A stretch of DNA of 64,000 bases, from NCBI GenBank assembly GCA_015067585.1, contig SVMC01000002.1, forward strand, positions 1 to 64,000, given 5' to 3'. The DNA is from Oscillospiraceae bacterium. GTDB lineage: Bacteria > Bacillota > Clostridia > Oscillospirales > Oscillospiraceae. The notes beneath the pieces are model-generated. The model was not told where the DNA came from, made no database searches, and saw only the letters and a list, made by a program, of their open reading frames with translations. The position numbers and the translations under genes were made by a program. Shown piece by piece: positions 1-10,067 of this stretch (position 1 is its first letter; each line of letters starts with the position of its first letter).

Positions 1-1
1 G

Positions 2-901
2 GGCAGCATTTTCCGAGGCATCGGCGATTCTGTGATGCCGCTGGTCACGGTGGCCATTGCCTGCGCCCTGAACATTGCGGGCGACCTGATCTTAGTGGCG
101 GGATTCCACATGGGAACCCTTGGTGCTGCCCTTGCAACCGTATTTGCTCAGGCGGTCAGTGTGGTGTTATCTTTGCTCATCATCCGCAGAAAAGAGCTAC
201 CCTTTACATTCCGCCCGAAGGATATGAAGCCGAGGAAAGATCATATCCGGACGATCCTGACCCTGGGCGTGCCCATTGCCCTGCAGGACCTTTTGGTGAG
301 CATCTCCTTCCTTGCCATTACCGCCATTGTGAACGATCTGGGGTTGGATGAATCTGCCGGTGTGGGCGTTGCGGAGAAGCTGTGCGGCTTCGTGATGCTG
401 GTGCCCTCCGCCTATATGCAGAGTATGTCCGCCTTTGTGGCCCAGAATATGGGCGCAGGCAAGCCGGAGCGGGCAAGAAAGGCCCTGCTTTGCGGTATTG
501 CCTCGTCTTTTGTGGCGGGTGCGTTGATGGCTTATCTGACCTACTTCCACGGGGATGTGCTGGCGGGAATTTTTGCCAAAGAAGCGCCTGTGATTGCAGA
601 GGCGGCCAAGTATCTGAAAGCCTACGGTGTGGATTGCCTGTTGACCGCGTTTTTGTTCTGCTTCATTGGCTATTTCAATGGCATGGGCAACACGGTATTC
701 GTGCTGCTGCAGGGCATTTTGGGTGCCTTCTGCATCCGTGTGCCATTGAGCTGGCTCATCAGCCAATATAGCCACAATGTATTCCACATCGGTCTTGCCA
801 CCCCAGCGTCCACCTTTGTGCAGATCCTTTTATGTGCTGGTTTTTTCCTCATTACATTGAAAAAAACGGGACAGCAGCAATTAGAAAAAAGCAGTATTTA
901 A
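2..901 (+). CDS. MATE-family multidrug/Na+ efflux transporter, 5' truncated by window edge
   Basis: Frame is open to the left edge (GSIFRGIGDSVMPLVTVAIACALNIAGDLILV...), MATE-like multi-TM sequence. Confidence 0.85.
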   Translation, partial: GSIFRGIGDSVMPLVTVAIACALNIAGDLILVAGFHMGTLGAALATVFAQAVSVVLSLLIIRRKELPFTFRPKDMKPRKDHIRTILTLGVPIALQDLLVSISFLAITAIVNDLGLDESAGVGVAEKLCGFVMLVPSAYMQSMSAFVAQNMGAGKPERARKALLCGIASSFVAGALMAYLTYFHGDVLAGIFAKEAPVIAEAAKYLKAYGVDCLLTAFLFCFIGYFNGMGNTVFVLLQGILGAFCIRVPLSWLISQYSHNVFHIGLATPASTFVQILLCAGFFLITLKKTGQQQLEKSSI

Positions 902-912
902 TTAATGTCGGT

Positions 913-958
913 AAAAGCGCATCGATCTACCCCGAGCGGGTTGACCGATGCGCTTTTT
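913..958 (+). terminator. Rho-independent terminator after MATE gene
   Basis: Inverted repeat aaaagcgcatcg...cgatgcgcttttt. Confidence 0.6.
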
Positions 959-1003
959 GCAACGGACATTATAAATATTTCACAAAAAATGATAAAAATA
1001 CTG

Positions 1004-1032
1004 TTGCACTGTTGTTTCAAATCCCGTATACT
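1004..1032 (+). promoter_or_regulatory. Sigma-A-like promoter upstream of GH97-like gene
   Basis: TTGCAC-N17-TATACT, ~58 nt upstream of the ATG. Confidence 0.5.
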
Positions 1033-1089
1033 TATCATATCTTCAGATGTTTTGATGACGATACTCAATGAATCAAGGAGGAGAATTCT

Positions 1090-4000
1090 ATGAAACCAAG
1101 AAGTGTCCTTGCTGTATTGCTGGCAGTGATCATGGTCTTATCCTGCTTCCCTGCCGCAGCAGCCGAACCATCCGTTCAGCCCATCTACAAATGGGACTTT
1201 GAAACCGTTTCCGGCAGCACTGTCCGGGGCAGCGGCGGCGATGCCACCCTGATGGGTACCGCAGCTGTGGAAACCGCACAGATCACCATCGGCGGCGACA
1301 GCTATTCCACCGCGTCCAACCATGTGCTGAGCCTGAAGGGCGGCAGCAAAGGAAGCTCCTATGCGGATCTTCCCAGCGGCCTTTATGCCAACATCAACGC
1401 AAACACCGGCTTCACCTGGACCTTCTGGATGAAGCCCGATGCCAATGTAGGCAGCTACACCCGCATCATCAGCTCCGCCAACAGCAGCAACGAAAACGAA
1501 TTCGCCTACTCCCCCTATGCCCAGGACGCAGTGTGGAATGTGCTGTTTGATGATGACAATCTCTATCGCGTGATCTATGACGCAGAACCCACCAAGGGTG
1601 TCTGGAGTCATATTGCGGTAAGTGTGTCGGCAGAGGGTATCAGCCTCTATGTCAACGGCACAAAGGTCTCCTGCCGCCAGACTGCGGAGGATGCCACCCT
1701 GAATAATCTGGGGGCAAGACTCAACAGCATGAACACCCTCACCGTCAACTCCCTGGGCAAGACCAACTCCACCTGGACCGACAATGACTGCGTGGCACAG
1801 GTGGACGATGTCGCCCTCTACGGAAAGGCCCTGTCCGATGCGGAAGTGAAGGCCATCGCGGAAAGCTATGGCATCGATGGTTCCGATCCCGGTGAGGATG
1901 ATCAGCCGCCTGCGCAGGACGGTGTCTATCAGGATGGCACAAAGCTCAGCGCAGTGGCATCTGCTTCCTCTCCCGATGACAAGCTGGCCGTCAACATCTG
2001 GAAGGATACCGCAAACCGCTACTATTATTCTGTCTCCAAGGATGAAAAGGTCATCATTGAATGCTCTGCCCTTGGCATGGTCACCACCAGAGAAGACCTC
2101 TCCAGAGGACTCACACTGGATGCGGATTCCATCAAGATAACGGAAGGCCGGGAAGTCTATGACCTTTTGGCAGGCAGCACCTCCAAGGTGGACAAAGCCT
2201 ACCGTGAATTCTCCTTCGATCTGACGAAGGGCAGTTCCTGCATGACCGTTCAGTTCCGCATTTTTGAGGACGGCATGGCCTACCGCTACATCGTGGACGG
2301 TGACACCGCCAGCGGCAGCGAAGCCACCGTCATCACCGGCGAGACCAGTGAATTCACTCTGCCGGATCAGGGTACCATCTGGACCATCGATCTCAGCGCC
2401 ACCTACGAAGCCTACGAATACACCAAGAGAACGGTGCAGCAGCAGTATTCCACCGCAAGAAGCTACTCCACGCCCCTTTTAGCCTCTCTGGGCAGCGACG
2501 GCTGGGTCCTGCTGTCCGAGGCCAATGTATATAATGAAGCTGATCCCTACTGCGCCTCTGTCTTTAAGACGGATTCCGGCAAAAAATCCTTCCAGATGCG
2601 CTTTGGCCGGTATCTGGTACAGGAGACCAACGACAGCTACGACAAGCAGACCTACAGTCCCAGCTATGCGGACATCACCAGCGTCACCATGGACGATGTA
2701 TTCCACACTCCGTGGAGAGCAGCCATCATCACGGATACACTGGAAGACCTCACCAACAGCACCCTCATCACCGACCTGAATCCTCCGGCAGAGGGTGACT
2801 TCAGCTGGGTGGTGCCCGGCGGCTCCTCCTGGTCCTGGTGGTCCAGCTCCGCAGATGCCATTGACTACAACTCCATGAAGGCCTACATCGACTTTACCGC
2901 CAACGCAGGCTTCCCCTACTTCCTGGTAGACTACGGCTGGGAGCTTTGGCCCGACTATGAGGCGAAGATCGAGGAATTGGTGGACTACGCGGATGAAAAA
3001 GGCGTTGGCCTGCTGCTGTGGTACGGCGTCAATAAGCACGACAATGCCCACATTTTCGATCTGGACTGCCACGAAGAGATCGAAGAAGCCTTCGCATGGT
3101 GCGAGCGCATGGGTGTCAAGGGTGTGAAGGTGGACTATATCAACAGCGACAGCCAGTTCGCCATGGAGGTCATGTATGAGCTTGCAGACCTCGCCGCGCA
3201 GCACAAGCTGGTACTGAATTATCATGGCATTACCAATCCCAACGGCGAAAACCGTACCTATCCCAACATTCTCTCCAGCGAAGCCGTGGCGGGTGCGGAA
3301 AACTTCAAATGGAGCAGCGGTTCCAGCATTCCCTCCCTTCTGACCCTGCCCTATACCCGAAATGTCATCGGTCCCATGGAATTCACCCCCACCTGCTATC
3401 CCGTGGCAAGCACCTCCGCAACGGCAGGCTTCCACCTTGCCATGGCGGCAGCCTATGAATCCGCCATCCAGACCTATGCCGCCTCCGCCTTCGTCTATGA
3501 AGGCTATCAGGGCCTTTCCCTGCTGGCAGACATCCCCACCACATGGGATGAAAGCCTGCTGCTGGATGGTCAGCCGGGTGAAAGCGTGATCCGTGCCAGA
3601 AGAAACGGCAGCAACTGGTACATTGGTGCCATGACCTACCGGGCCAAGACCTACAGTGTATCTCTGGACTTCCTGGATGAGGGCAAGGAATACACCGCCT
3701 ATATTTATGCGGATAACCAGAACGGCAGCGACATCGTCCTCTCCACCCAGAAGGTCACCTCCAAAACTGTGCTGGATCTGCCGCTGCGGGCCAACGGCGG
3801 CTGCGTGGTAAGACTCAGCGCCGGTCAGCCTCCCGCAGGCACTGTATATGACGATTTCACCTACTATGAAGCAGAATCCGCCGTACTGGCAGGGGAAGCC
3901 AGAACCGCGGACGCGGACTTCGCCTCCGGTCTTCGTGTGGTGGGCTATGTGGGCGGCAACAGCAGCAATACCCTGACCTTCAACAATGTCACCGTTCCCG

Positions 4001-4992
4001 AAGCCGGCACCTATCAGCTTCGTGTCTACTACATCTCCGGCGAAAGCAGAAGCCTGTCCGTCAAGGTCAATGATAAAGATCCCGTTCAGGTCAGCGGACT
4101 TTTGGGCATCCAGGGTGACTGGAAGGCCGTCAGTGCCAGAACCGTGGAGGTGGAACTGGATGAAGGGACCAATTCCATCCGCCTGTTCAACAACAGCGGC
4201 TACACCCCGGACATTGACCGCATTGCAGTCTCCAAGATATCCGCCGATCATGAACATGATTACGACGGCGTTATCACCCCTGCCACCTGCACGGAACAGG
4301 GCTATACCACCTATACCTGTGCCAAGTGCGGTGACAGCTATGTTGGTGACGAGACCGAGGCGATCGGTCACAATTACAAGGAAGATGTCTGCACACTGTG
4401 CGGTGCAAAAGCGCCTGTCCATGTCTGTCCCGGTGCCATCTTCTCCGATATGCCCGGCAAGGAGCACTGGGCGCATCCCGGCATCGACTACGCCGTAGCC
4501 AACGAGCTGATGAACGGCACCGGCGAGGGCAAGTTCAGCCCCGAGGGCACCCTGACCCGCGCTCAGCTGGTCACCATCCTGTACCGTGTAGAGAACGAGC
4601 CCGCAGTGGAACTGAAGGGCACCTTCTCCGATGTACCCGCTGACAGCTGGTACTCCAAGGCTGTGGAATGGGCCGAGGCAAATGGCATCGTCAACGGCAT
4701 TGGCGGCGGCAAGTTTGCTCCCGAAGCGGTCATCACCCGCGAGCAGATCGCAACCATCCTGTATCGCTATGAGGCATTCAAGAATGGCGCACCCAAGGTG
4801 GAAGGCGACCTGAAGGCATTCCCGGACACATCCAATGTCAGCACCTTCGCCACCACCGCAATGGTATGGGCCATTGAAAACGAGATCATCACCGGTGCAT
4901 CCGTGAACAATGTCACCTACCTTAACCCCCTGAACAGCGCCACCCGCGAACAGATTGCTACCATCATCATGCGCTACCTTGAAGCCAAGTAA
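1090..4992 (+). CDS. Secreted multidomain glycosidase: signal peptide, LamG-like domain, GH97-like catalytic region, CBM, C-terminal SLH repeats
   Basis: Signal peptide MKPRSVLAVLLAVIMVLSCFPAAAAE; GH97-type sequence (SWVVPGGSSWSWWSS...YFLVDYGWELWPDYEAKIEELVDYADEKGVGLLLWYGV); SLH motifs (FSDMPGKEHWAHPGIDYAVANELMNGTGEGKFSPEGTLTRAQLVTILYR). Confidence 0.85.
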   Translation: MKPRSVLAVLLAVIMVLSCFPAAAAEPSVQPIYKWDFETVSGSTVRGSGGDATLMGTAAVETAQITIGGDSYSTASNHVLSLKGGSKGSSYADLPSGLYANINANTGFTWTFWMKPDANVGSYTRIISSANSSNENEFAYSPYAQDAVWNVLFDDDNLYRVIYDAEPTKGVWSHIAVSVSAEGISLYVNGTKVSCRQTAEDATLNNLGARLNSMNTLTVNSLGKTNSTWTDNDCVAQVDDVALYGKALSDAEVKAIAESYGIDGSDPGEDDQPPAQDGVYQDGTKLSAVASASSPDDKLAVNIWKDTANRYYYSVSKDEKVIIECSALGMVTTREDLSRGLTLDADSIKITEGREVYDLLAGSTSKVDKAYREFSFDLTKGSSCMTVQFRIFEDGMAYRYIVDGDTASGSEATVITGETSEFTLPDQGTIWTIDLSATYEAYEYTKRTVQQQYSTARSYSTPLLASLGSDGWVLLSEANVYNEADPYCASVFKTDSGKKSFQMRFGRYLVQETNDSYDKQTYSPSYADITSVTMDDVFHTPWRAAIITDTLEDLTNSTLITDLNPPAEGDFSWVVPGGSSWSWWSSSADAIDYNSMKAYIDFTANAGFPYFLVDYGWELWPDYEAKIEELVDYADEKGVGLLLWYGVNKHDNAHIFDLDCHEEIEEAFAWCERMGVKGVKVDYINSDSQFAMEVMYELADLAAQHKLVLNYHGITNPNGENRTYPNILSSEAVAGAENFKWSSGSSIPSLLTLPYTRNVIGPMEFTPTCYPVASTSATAGFHLAMAAAYESAIQTYAASAFVYEGYQGLSLLADIPTTWDESLLLDGQPGESVIRARRNGSNWYIGAMTYRAKTYSVSLDFLDEGKEYTAYIYADNQNGSDIVLSTQKVTSKTVLDLPLRANGGCVVRLSAGQPPAGTVYDDFTYYEAESAVLAGEARTADADFASGLRVVGYVGGNSSNTLTFNNVTVPEAGTYQLRVYYISGESRSLSVKVNDKDPVQVSGLLGIQGDWKAVSARTVEVELDEGTNSIRLFNNSGYTPDIDRIAVSKISADHEHDYDGVITPATCTEQGYTTYTCAKCGDSYVGDETEAIGHNYKEDVCTLCGAKAPVHVCPGAIFSDMPGKEHWAHPGIDYAVANELMNGTGEGKFSPEGTLTRAQLVTILYRVENEPAVELKGTFSDVPADSWYSKAVEWAEANGIVNGIGGGKFAPEAVITREQIATILYRYEAFKNGAPKVEGDLKAFPDTSNVSTFATTAMVWAIENEIITGASVNNVTYLNPLNSATREQIATIIMRYLEAK

Positions 4993-5001
4993 TCCAGGCA
5001 C

Positions 5002-5038
5002 AAAAACAGCCCTCCGGAAGTTCGGAGGGCTGTTTTTG
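5002..5038 (+). terminator. Rho-independent terminator after GH97-like gene
   Basis: aaaaacagccctccggaagttcggagggctgttttt. Confidence 0.85.
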
Positions 5039-5100
5039 ACCGTTGGGCAGAAGGGTACAGTGGACAGTTGACAGTTGACAGTGGACAGTGGAAAGTGGAA

Positions 5101-5590
5101 AGATATCGTAGGGGCGATCATCGATCGCCCGGCGGGAAATGCCGCGTTTACACGAAGGCTTCCGGCGAAATCGCAACCGCTCACGGACAGCCGGGGACGG
5201 CTGTCCCTACAATGAAAACTGCAAGATTTTGCGTATTATCTGCCATTGTGCGCGTAGGGACACCCCTCCGGGGTGTCCGGCGGGAATGCCTGCGTTTTTA
5301 TCGAGGTTACCGGCGAATTCGCAACATTTCCCGGGCGAGAGCACCAAAGGCTCCCTTCTCAAGGAAGGGAGCTGTCTGCAAAGCAGACTGAGGGATCGTG
5401 CAGGCAGTCGCAGGTCTGTTGCGGACTTGGTGGTGCGGTAAAATCCCTTCCGACCCGCCTTTGGCGGCCCACCGCCCCTTTAAAAAGGGGAGGCTTTGGT
5501 GCGCTGCGATTCTGGGTGGCTGGTTCGGTCAATCAGGGGACAGTCCCCCGATCGGCAAGCCGATCAGGGAATCGTCCCCTGATTGACCGA
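5101..5590. repeat. Mosaic of intergenic palindromic repeats
   Basis: Shares blocks with 27.9-29.5, 50.7-51.1 and 61.8-62.3 kb: gtaggggcgatcatcgatcgcccg, gacagccggggacggctgtccc, gcgcgtagggacacccctccggggtgtccggcggg, gtcaatcaggggacagtcccccgatcgg...gattgac. Confidence 0.85.
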
Positions 5591-5631
5591 TCTGTAATAC
5601 GGCGCGGGATGATGTATTTTGCAACTGTGTC

Positions 5632-5660
5632 TTGTATTCATCTTGAATTCGTGATAAAAT
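5632..5660 (+). promoter_or_regulatory. Promoter of first RCC1-repeat gene
   Basis: TTGTAT-N17-TAAAAT with extended -10 TGA. Confidence 0.45.
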
Positions 5661-5711
5661 ACGACAAAATTGGGGTTATATACCCTTTTGACGGCAAGGA
5701 GGTCCTGGACC

Positions 5712-6833
5712 ATGTGGAAATGCCCGGTGTGCGGAAAAGAGAATGCAGCACTGCAGTGCGAAAAATGCCATTTTGACGGAAGCTGTAATTATGAGGCCTT
5801 TCCCACGCTGATGCCCATCCCTTCCGGGCGCAGAGCCATTTCCCGCCTGCGGCAAAAGACCGTGGATGTCCTCTGCTGCCCGGATTGCGGCGGCAGCAGC
5901 TTCTGTCTGGTTCTGGCAAGCAGAGCCTTGAAATGTCAGCGCTGCGGTGCAGCCCGTACCCTGCAGCAGGCAGAGGTGCTTGCCGCAGATCAGTACAGAG
6001 CCCAGCGCCTCAAGGACCCGAAATTTGTCCGCCCCATTGCCATCACCGCCGGGGACTTCCACACGGCAGTGCTGCTGAGCAACGGCACAGTGCGCGCCGT
6101 GGGCATGAACCTTTATAACCAGTGCAATGTTGAGCAGTGGAAGGATATCACCTTCCTGTGTGCAAGCTGGAACCGTACAGTAGGTCTGCGCAAGGACGGG
6201 GCTGTGATCTGCGCCGGTGTCAATGGCATGGGCCTCATCAATCTTCCCGGCTGGGATCACATTGTTTCCATTGCCGTGGGCGCCTACCAGACCATCGGCC
6301 TGAAAAAGGACGGCAGGGTGGTTGCCACAGGCAACAACTTCTTTGGGGAGGGAAATGTGACCCACTGGTCAGAGGTTTCCGCAATCACCGCAGGCGCCAA
6401 CCATACCGTCGGCCTTTGCCTGAACGGTTCTGTGCTGGCCACCGGCGCAAATTCCGACAAGCAGTGTAATGTCTCTCACTGGAAGAAAATCACCGCCATC
6501 GCCGCCGGGTCAAACCATACCGTGGGTCTCAGCAGCGACGGCAGGGTGAAGGCCGTGGGAAACAACAGCTTTGGCCAGTGCGGCGTGGGCGCATGGAAGA
6601 ACATCACTGCCATCTGCGCAGGCAGAGCCCACACCGTAGGTCTCCGGGAGGACGGCACCGTAGTGGCAGTCGGCTGCAATGACCATGGGCAGTGCAATGT
6701 CTCCCTTTGGACAGATATCACCGCCATCGCGGCAGGCGCAAACCACACCATAGGTCTGCGCAGCGACGGTACCATCGTCACCGTGGGCGACAACACCCAC
6801 GGCCAGTGTAAGGCCGCCGTCCTGATGCCGTAA
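5712..6833 (+). CDS. Zn-ribbon N-terminus plus RCC1-type beta-propeller repeat protein
   Basis: MWKCPVCGKENAALQCEKCHFDGSCNYEAFPTL; repeated [W..ITAIAAGANHTVGL.SDG.V.AVGNNxxGQCxV] units; RBS aaggaggt upstream of the ATG. Confidence 0.8.
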   Translation: MWKCPVCGKENAALQCEKCHFDGSCNYEAFPTLMPIPSGRRAISRLRQKTVDVLCCPDCGGSSFCLVLASRALKCQRCGAARTLQQAEVLAADQYRAQRLKDPKFVRPIAITAGDFHTAVLLSNGTVRAVGMNLYNQCNVEQWKDITFLCASWNRTVGLRKDGAVICAGVNGMGLINLPGWDHIVSIAVGAYQTIGLKKDGRVVATGNNFFGEGNVTHWSEVSAITAGANHTVGLCLNGSVLATGANSDKQCNVSHWKKITAIAAGSNHTVGLSSDGRVKAVGNNSFGQCGVGAWKNITAICAGRAHTVGLREDGTVVAVGCNDHGQCNVSLWTDITAIAAGANHTIGLRSDGTIVTVGDNTHGQCKAAVLMP

Positions 6834-6905
6834 GAGAGAATACTCCGCCCCTATCATTATTTTGAAAAAACAGCAGCCTTTGGCCATCGTTTTAAGGAGA
6901 ACCTC

Positions 6906-8000
6906 ATGAAAAATTGTCCTGTTTGCGGGAGAGAGGCAAGGCTTTGGCCCTGCCCGGAATGCGGCTTTGATGAAAGCCGGGATTATGAGCATTACCCCAC
7001 ACTGAGCATTCCCCAGAGGTTGGGCAAGCCCATCTCCGCGCTGCAGAAAGAATATCATCTTCCATTCAAATCCATGCTGCAATGCCCCTGCGGCAGCAGG
7101 CTGTTCTATGTAGATCTGACCCATCAGACCTATGTGTGCAGCCGTTGCGGCGGAACCCATACGCCAAAGCCGGAGATCCTGCAGGCCGCGCTCCATGCCC
7201 GCAGGCAGTATAAGCGGCTGGCGGCGGGCTTTACCCACAGTGTGCTGCTGCGGGAGGACGGGAAAGTGAACGCGGTGGGCAGCAACACCTTCGGCCAGTG
7301 CAATGTGGCCGGATGGACGGACATGGTATCCGTGGCGGCAGCCCTGTTCCATACCGTGGGCCTCAGAAGAGACGGCACGGTGCTGGCGGCGGGGTATAAT
7401 TCCGACGGCCAGTGCAATGTGGACGGATGGAGGGACATCATCGCCGTGGCCGCAGGTGAAAAGCACACCGTAGGCCTGAAAGGGGACGGCACCCTGGTCT
7501 GCGCCGGCTCCAACGGCTACGGCCAGTGCGATGTGGAAGGCTGGCGTGGTATCACCGCCATTGCGGCGGGAGAAAACCATACCGTAGGTCTGCGGAGAGA
7601 TGGCACCGTGCTTGCCGCCGGACTGAATTTCTCCGGCCAGTGCAGCGTTTCCGGGTGGACGAAGATCTCCGCCATCACCGCCGGCAAGGAGCACACCGTG
7701 GGTGTGCGGGAGGACGGCACCGTGGTGGCCGTGGGACAGAACAGCGACGGCCGCTGCTCTGTCTCCGGCTGGAAGGACATCACCGCCGTGGCCGCAGGCA
7801 ATTGCCACACCGTAGGTCTGCGGGAAAACGGCAGCGTAATCGCCGTGGGCTGGAACAAATACGGCCAGTGCGACACGGCGGATTGGCAGGACATCTCCGC
7901 CATCGCAGCAGGTGCCTATCACACCCTGGCTCTGCGTCAGGACGGCGTTTTACTTGCCATCGGCGACAATTCCGGCGGCCAGTACGAAACCCCGGGCTGA
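6906..8000 (+). CDS. Second Zn-ribbon plus RCC1-type repeat protein, paralog of preceding gene
   Basis: MKNCPVCGREARLWPCPECGFDESRDYEHYPTLS; repeated IxAVAAGxxHTVGLRxDGTVxAxGxNxxGQC units. Confidence 0.8.
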   Translation: MKNCPVCGREARLWPCPECGFDESRDYEHYPTLSIPQRLGKPISALQKEYHLPFKSMLQCPCGSRLFYVDLTHQTYVCSRCGGTHTPKPEILQAALHARRQYKRLAAGFTHSVLLREDGKVNAVGSNTFGQCNVAGWTDMVSVAAALFHTVGLRRDGTVLAAGYNSDGQCNVDGWRDIIAVAAGEKHTVGLKGDGTLVCAGSNGYGQCDVEGWRGITAIAAGENHTVGLRRDGTVLAAGLNFSGQCSVSGWTKISAITAGKEHTVGVREDGTVVAVGQNSDGRCSVSGWKDITAVAAGNCHTVGLRENGSVIAVGWNKYGQCDTADWQDISAIAAGAYHTLALRQDGVLLAIGDNSGGQYETPG

Positions 8001-8051
8001 TACGGGCGGCCGGATAGCTGCCGATCTGCGCGACAGATTCATAAGGCGAAT

Positions 8052-8126
8052 GCAGGGGACGGGTTTCCCGTCCCAAACAGACCGATTCCATATGGGAACC
8101 ATTTGGGCCGGGAGACCCGGCCCCTA
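8052..8126. repeat. Bipartite double-hairpin intergenic element
   Basis: ggggacgggtttcccgtccc ... gggccgggagacccggcccc; related copies near 20505, 32628 and 46203. Confidence 0.8.
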
Positions 8127-8245
8127 CGGAGAAAACTGTCAGGTTTTCCGCAAAATGGCGGCATTTCTCCGGCGGGAGCAAGCCCCTGCCTGCAGTAAGA
8201 TCTGATGGTTTTTTGCAAAATAACCGAAACTTTTTAAAAACTATT

Positions 8246-8273
8246 ATGACATATTGGAAAAATGTGATATAAT
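8246..8273 (+). promoter_or_regulatory. Promoter of the nine-gene Hsp70/AAA operon
   Basis: ATGACA-N16-TATAAT with extended -10 (TGA), ~50 nt upstream of the first ATG. Confidence 0.6.
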
Positions 8274-8324
8274 TTTTTTGAATACTTATCATTCACCAAC
8301 GATTTAAATCAAGGATGTGTACTT

Positions 8325-10067
8325 ATGAACCTCGGCATTGATTTTGGCAGCACTTATTCCAGTTTTTCTTACTATAATAAAGAGAAAAAGCAGCTTGATC
8401 TGTGGCGTCCCCACGGTTATTCCGAGGCGATCCCCTCGGTTGCCTGCGTGGATTTTTCCGGGCAGCTCATCACCGGTCATGACGCGAAGCAGCTTGTGAT
8501 CATGGACAATTTCGACTGCGCCTTCCGGGCCTTCAAGATGCTGCTGACGGAGCGCCGTCCGGAGATCCTGGCGGAGCGGGGCTACACGGAGTATACTCCC
8601 GAGCAGGTGGCGGAGGCTTTCCTGCATCAGCAGGTGCTGCGCATCGCGGAGACCAAGCAGGAGAACATTGAGAATCTTGTGATCTGCGTGCCGGAGGTCT
8701 GGAATACGGAAAGCCGGATGCGTGCCGGCATGGTGGATGGCAGACCCATCCTCCGGGCCATCTGCGAGCGCATCCCCAATGTGAAAAATATTCAGGTGGT
8801 GACGGAGCCTGCTGCCGCCAGCGCCTGCTTTGCCTATAATTATCAGCAGCAGGCGGGAAAAAAGCTCCGGGGCAAGATCCTCATCGTGGACTACGGCGGA
8901 GGCACTCTGGACCTGACCCTGACGGATGTGACCCCCCTGAAGGATTCCGTGGAGATCAAGGTGCTGTTCCGCACCGGCGAGGGGGAAAATTCCTCCGGCA
9001 AGATCGGCAACGCCGGCATCGCCTACATGGAGCGCATCGCGGATCTGGCCCTTGCCGAAAGCAGCCTTTTGGGAGAAGCACCCATCGCTCCCCGGGATTC
9101 CGACTTCGATAAATTCGTCACCACCTTAGAAGAGCATATCAAGGCCCAACGCCCCCCGGTCGGCGGACAGAACACCACCGGCAGCAGCTATACGGAACTT
9201 CTTTACAATGCCGTCACCGAATGCGGCGAGAAGATCTCCCGTTTGGGCAAGAATGACAGCACCTTTGTCATCATCAAATACGGCAAGAACCGGGTGAAGG
9301 TAAAATACTGCCACCTCTGGCAGGCCTACGAAGAAGTGATCCAGCCGGATCTGGAAAAATGCGTGAAGGAAGTACAGGAATGGATGGACAGCCACAGTAT
9401 TTCCTATAGAGAAAGCACCAATGAGCAGCTGCACATCGTGCTGGTGGGCGGCTTCGGCAAATTCATTCTGGTGCAGCGGCAGCTGCAGAAGCTCTTCCGC
9501 TTCTCTGCCGCCGGAGATGCCCGCTTCCGCTACGGCCTTGGCGAAAAGCAGGAATATGCCGTCGCCATGGGCGGCGCACTGCTGGCGGAGGGCCTTGTCA
9601 CCCTCAAGCGCACCGCCCCCTATGCCATCGGCATTGCCACAAACATCGAAAAGACGGATCAGCACTGCAAAGGCATCCTGAATTATGCCATTGCCTTCCG
9701 TGAGGAGCTTGCCCCCAATAAGGAATACTGGATCCCCAAGCGCTTCCTGAATCCCCAGGGCGGCTTCTATGAATTCCTCATCGGTCAGGATGACAATCCC
9801 CGTCAGGGCCTTCTGATCCCCATTACCTCCGCCCTTGTGGCGAAGACCTCCGCTGCCTATGCAGAGCTTCAGGCAGCCTATCAGAAAAAATTCCCCAACA
9901 AGGCCCCCGGCATCATCGTACACAATCTGGGCTTCTCCATGGATGAATCCGAAGCCCTGACCCTGCTGCTGCGGGAGCCGGAATCCGGCAAGGTATGCAG
10001 AATCCCTCTGTCCCGCTACAGTGAGGTGTTTGTCATGTCTGAGGCAAAGAAGGTGGTGCAGCGATGA
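8325..10067 (+). CDS. Hsp70/actin-fold ATPase-like protein
   Basis: N-term LGIDFGSTYSSFSYY, phosphate-2-like LIVDYGGGTLDLTLTDV, adenosine motif IVLVGGFGKF, VVTEPAAASACFAY. Confidence 0.85.
   Translation: MNLGIDFGSTYSSFSYYNKEKKQLDLWRPHGYSEAIPSVACVDFSGQLITGHDAKQLVIMDNFDCAFRAFKMLLTERRPEILAERGYTEYTPEQVAEAFLHQQVLRIAETKQENIENLVICVPEVWNTESRMRAGMVDGRPILRAICERIPNVKNIQVVTEPAAASACFAYNYQQQAGKKLRGKILIVDYGGGTLDLTLTDVTPLKDSVEIKVLFRTGEGENSSGKIGNAGIAYMERIADLALAESSLLGEAPIAPRDSDFDKFVTTLEEHIKAQRPPVGGQNTTGSSYTELLYNAVTECGEKISRLGKNDSTFVIIKYGKNRVKVKYCHLWQAYEEVIQPDLEKCVKEVQEWMDSHSISYRESTNEQLHIVLVGGFGKFILVQRQLQKLFRFSAAGDARFRYGLGEKQEYAVAMGGALLAEGLVTLKRTAPYAIGIATNIEKTDQHCKGILNYAIAFREELAPNKEYWIPKRFLNPQGGFYEFLIGQDDNPRQGLLIPITSALVAKTSAAYAELQAAYQKKFPNKAPGIIVHNLGFSMDESEALTLLLREPESGKVCRIPLSRYSEVFVMSEAKKVVQR

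Noticed and set aside
2479-5184. 901-aa minus-strand ORF opposite the GH97-like gene
   Set aside because: Antisense to a convincing secreted enzyme with RBS, promoter and terminator; low-complexity G/A/V/H composition typical of antisense frames in high-GC codon-biased genes.
5712-6833. ORF start at 5670 (MGLYTLLTARRSWT...)
   Set aside because: ATG at 5712 has the RBS aaggaggt and gives the MWKCPVCGKEN start matching the paralog at 47572.
8325-10067. Housekeeping dnaK locus
   Set aside because: No grpE, dnaJ or hrcA adjacent, and the C-terminal half does not resemble the DnaK substrate-binding domain.
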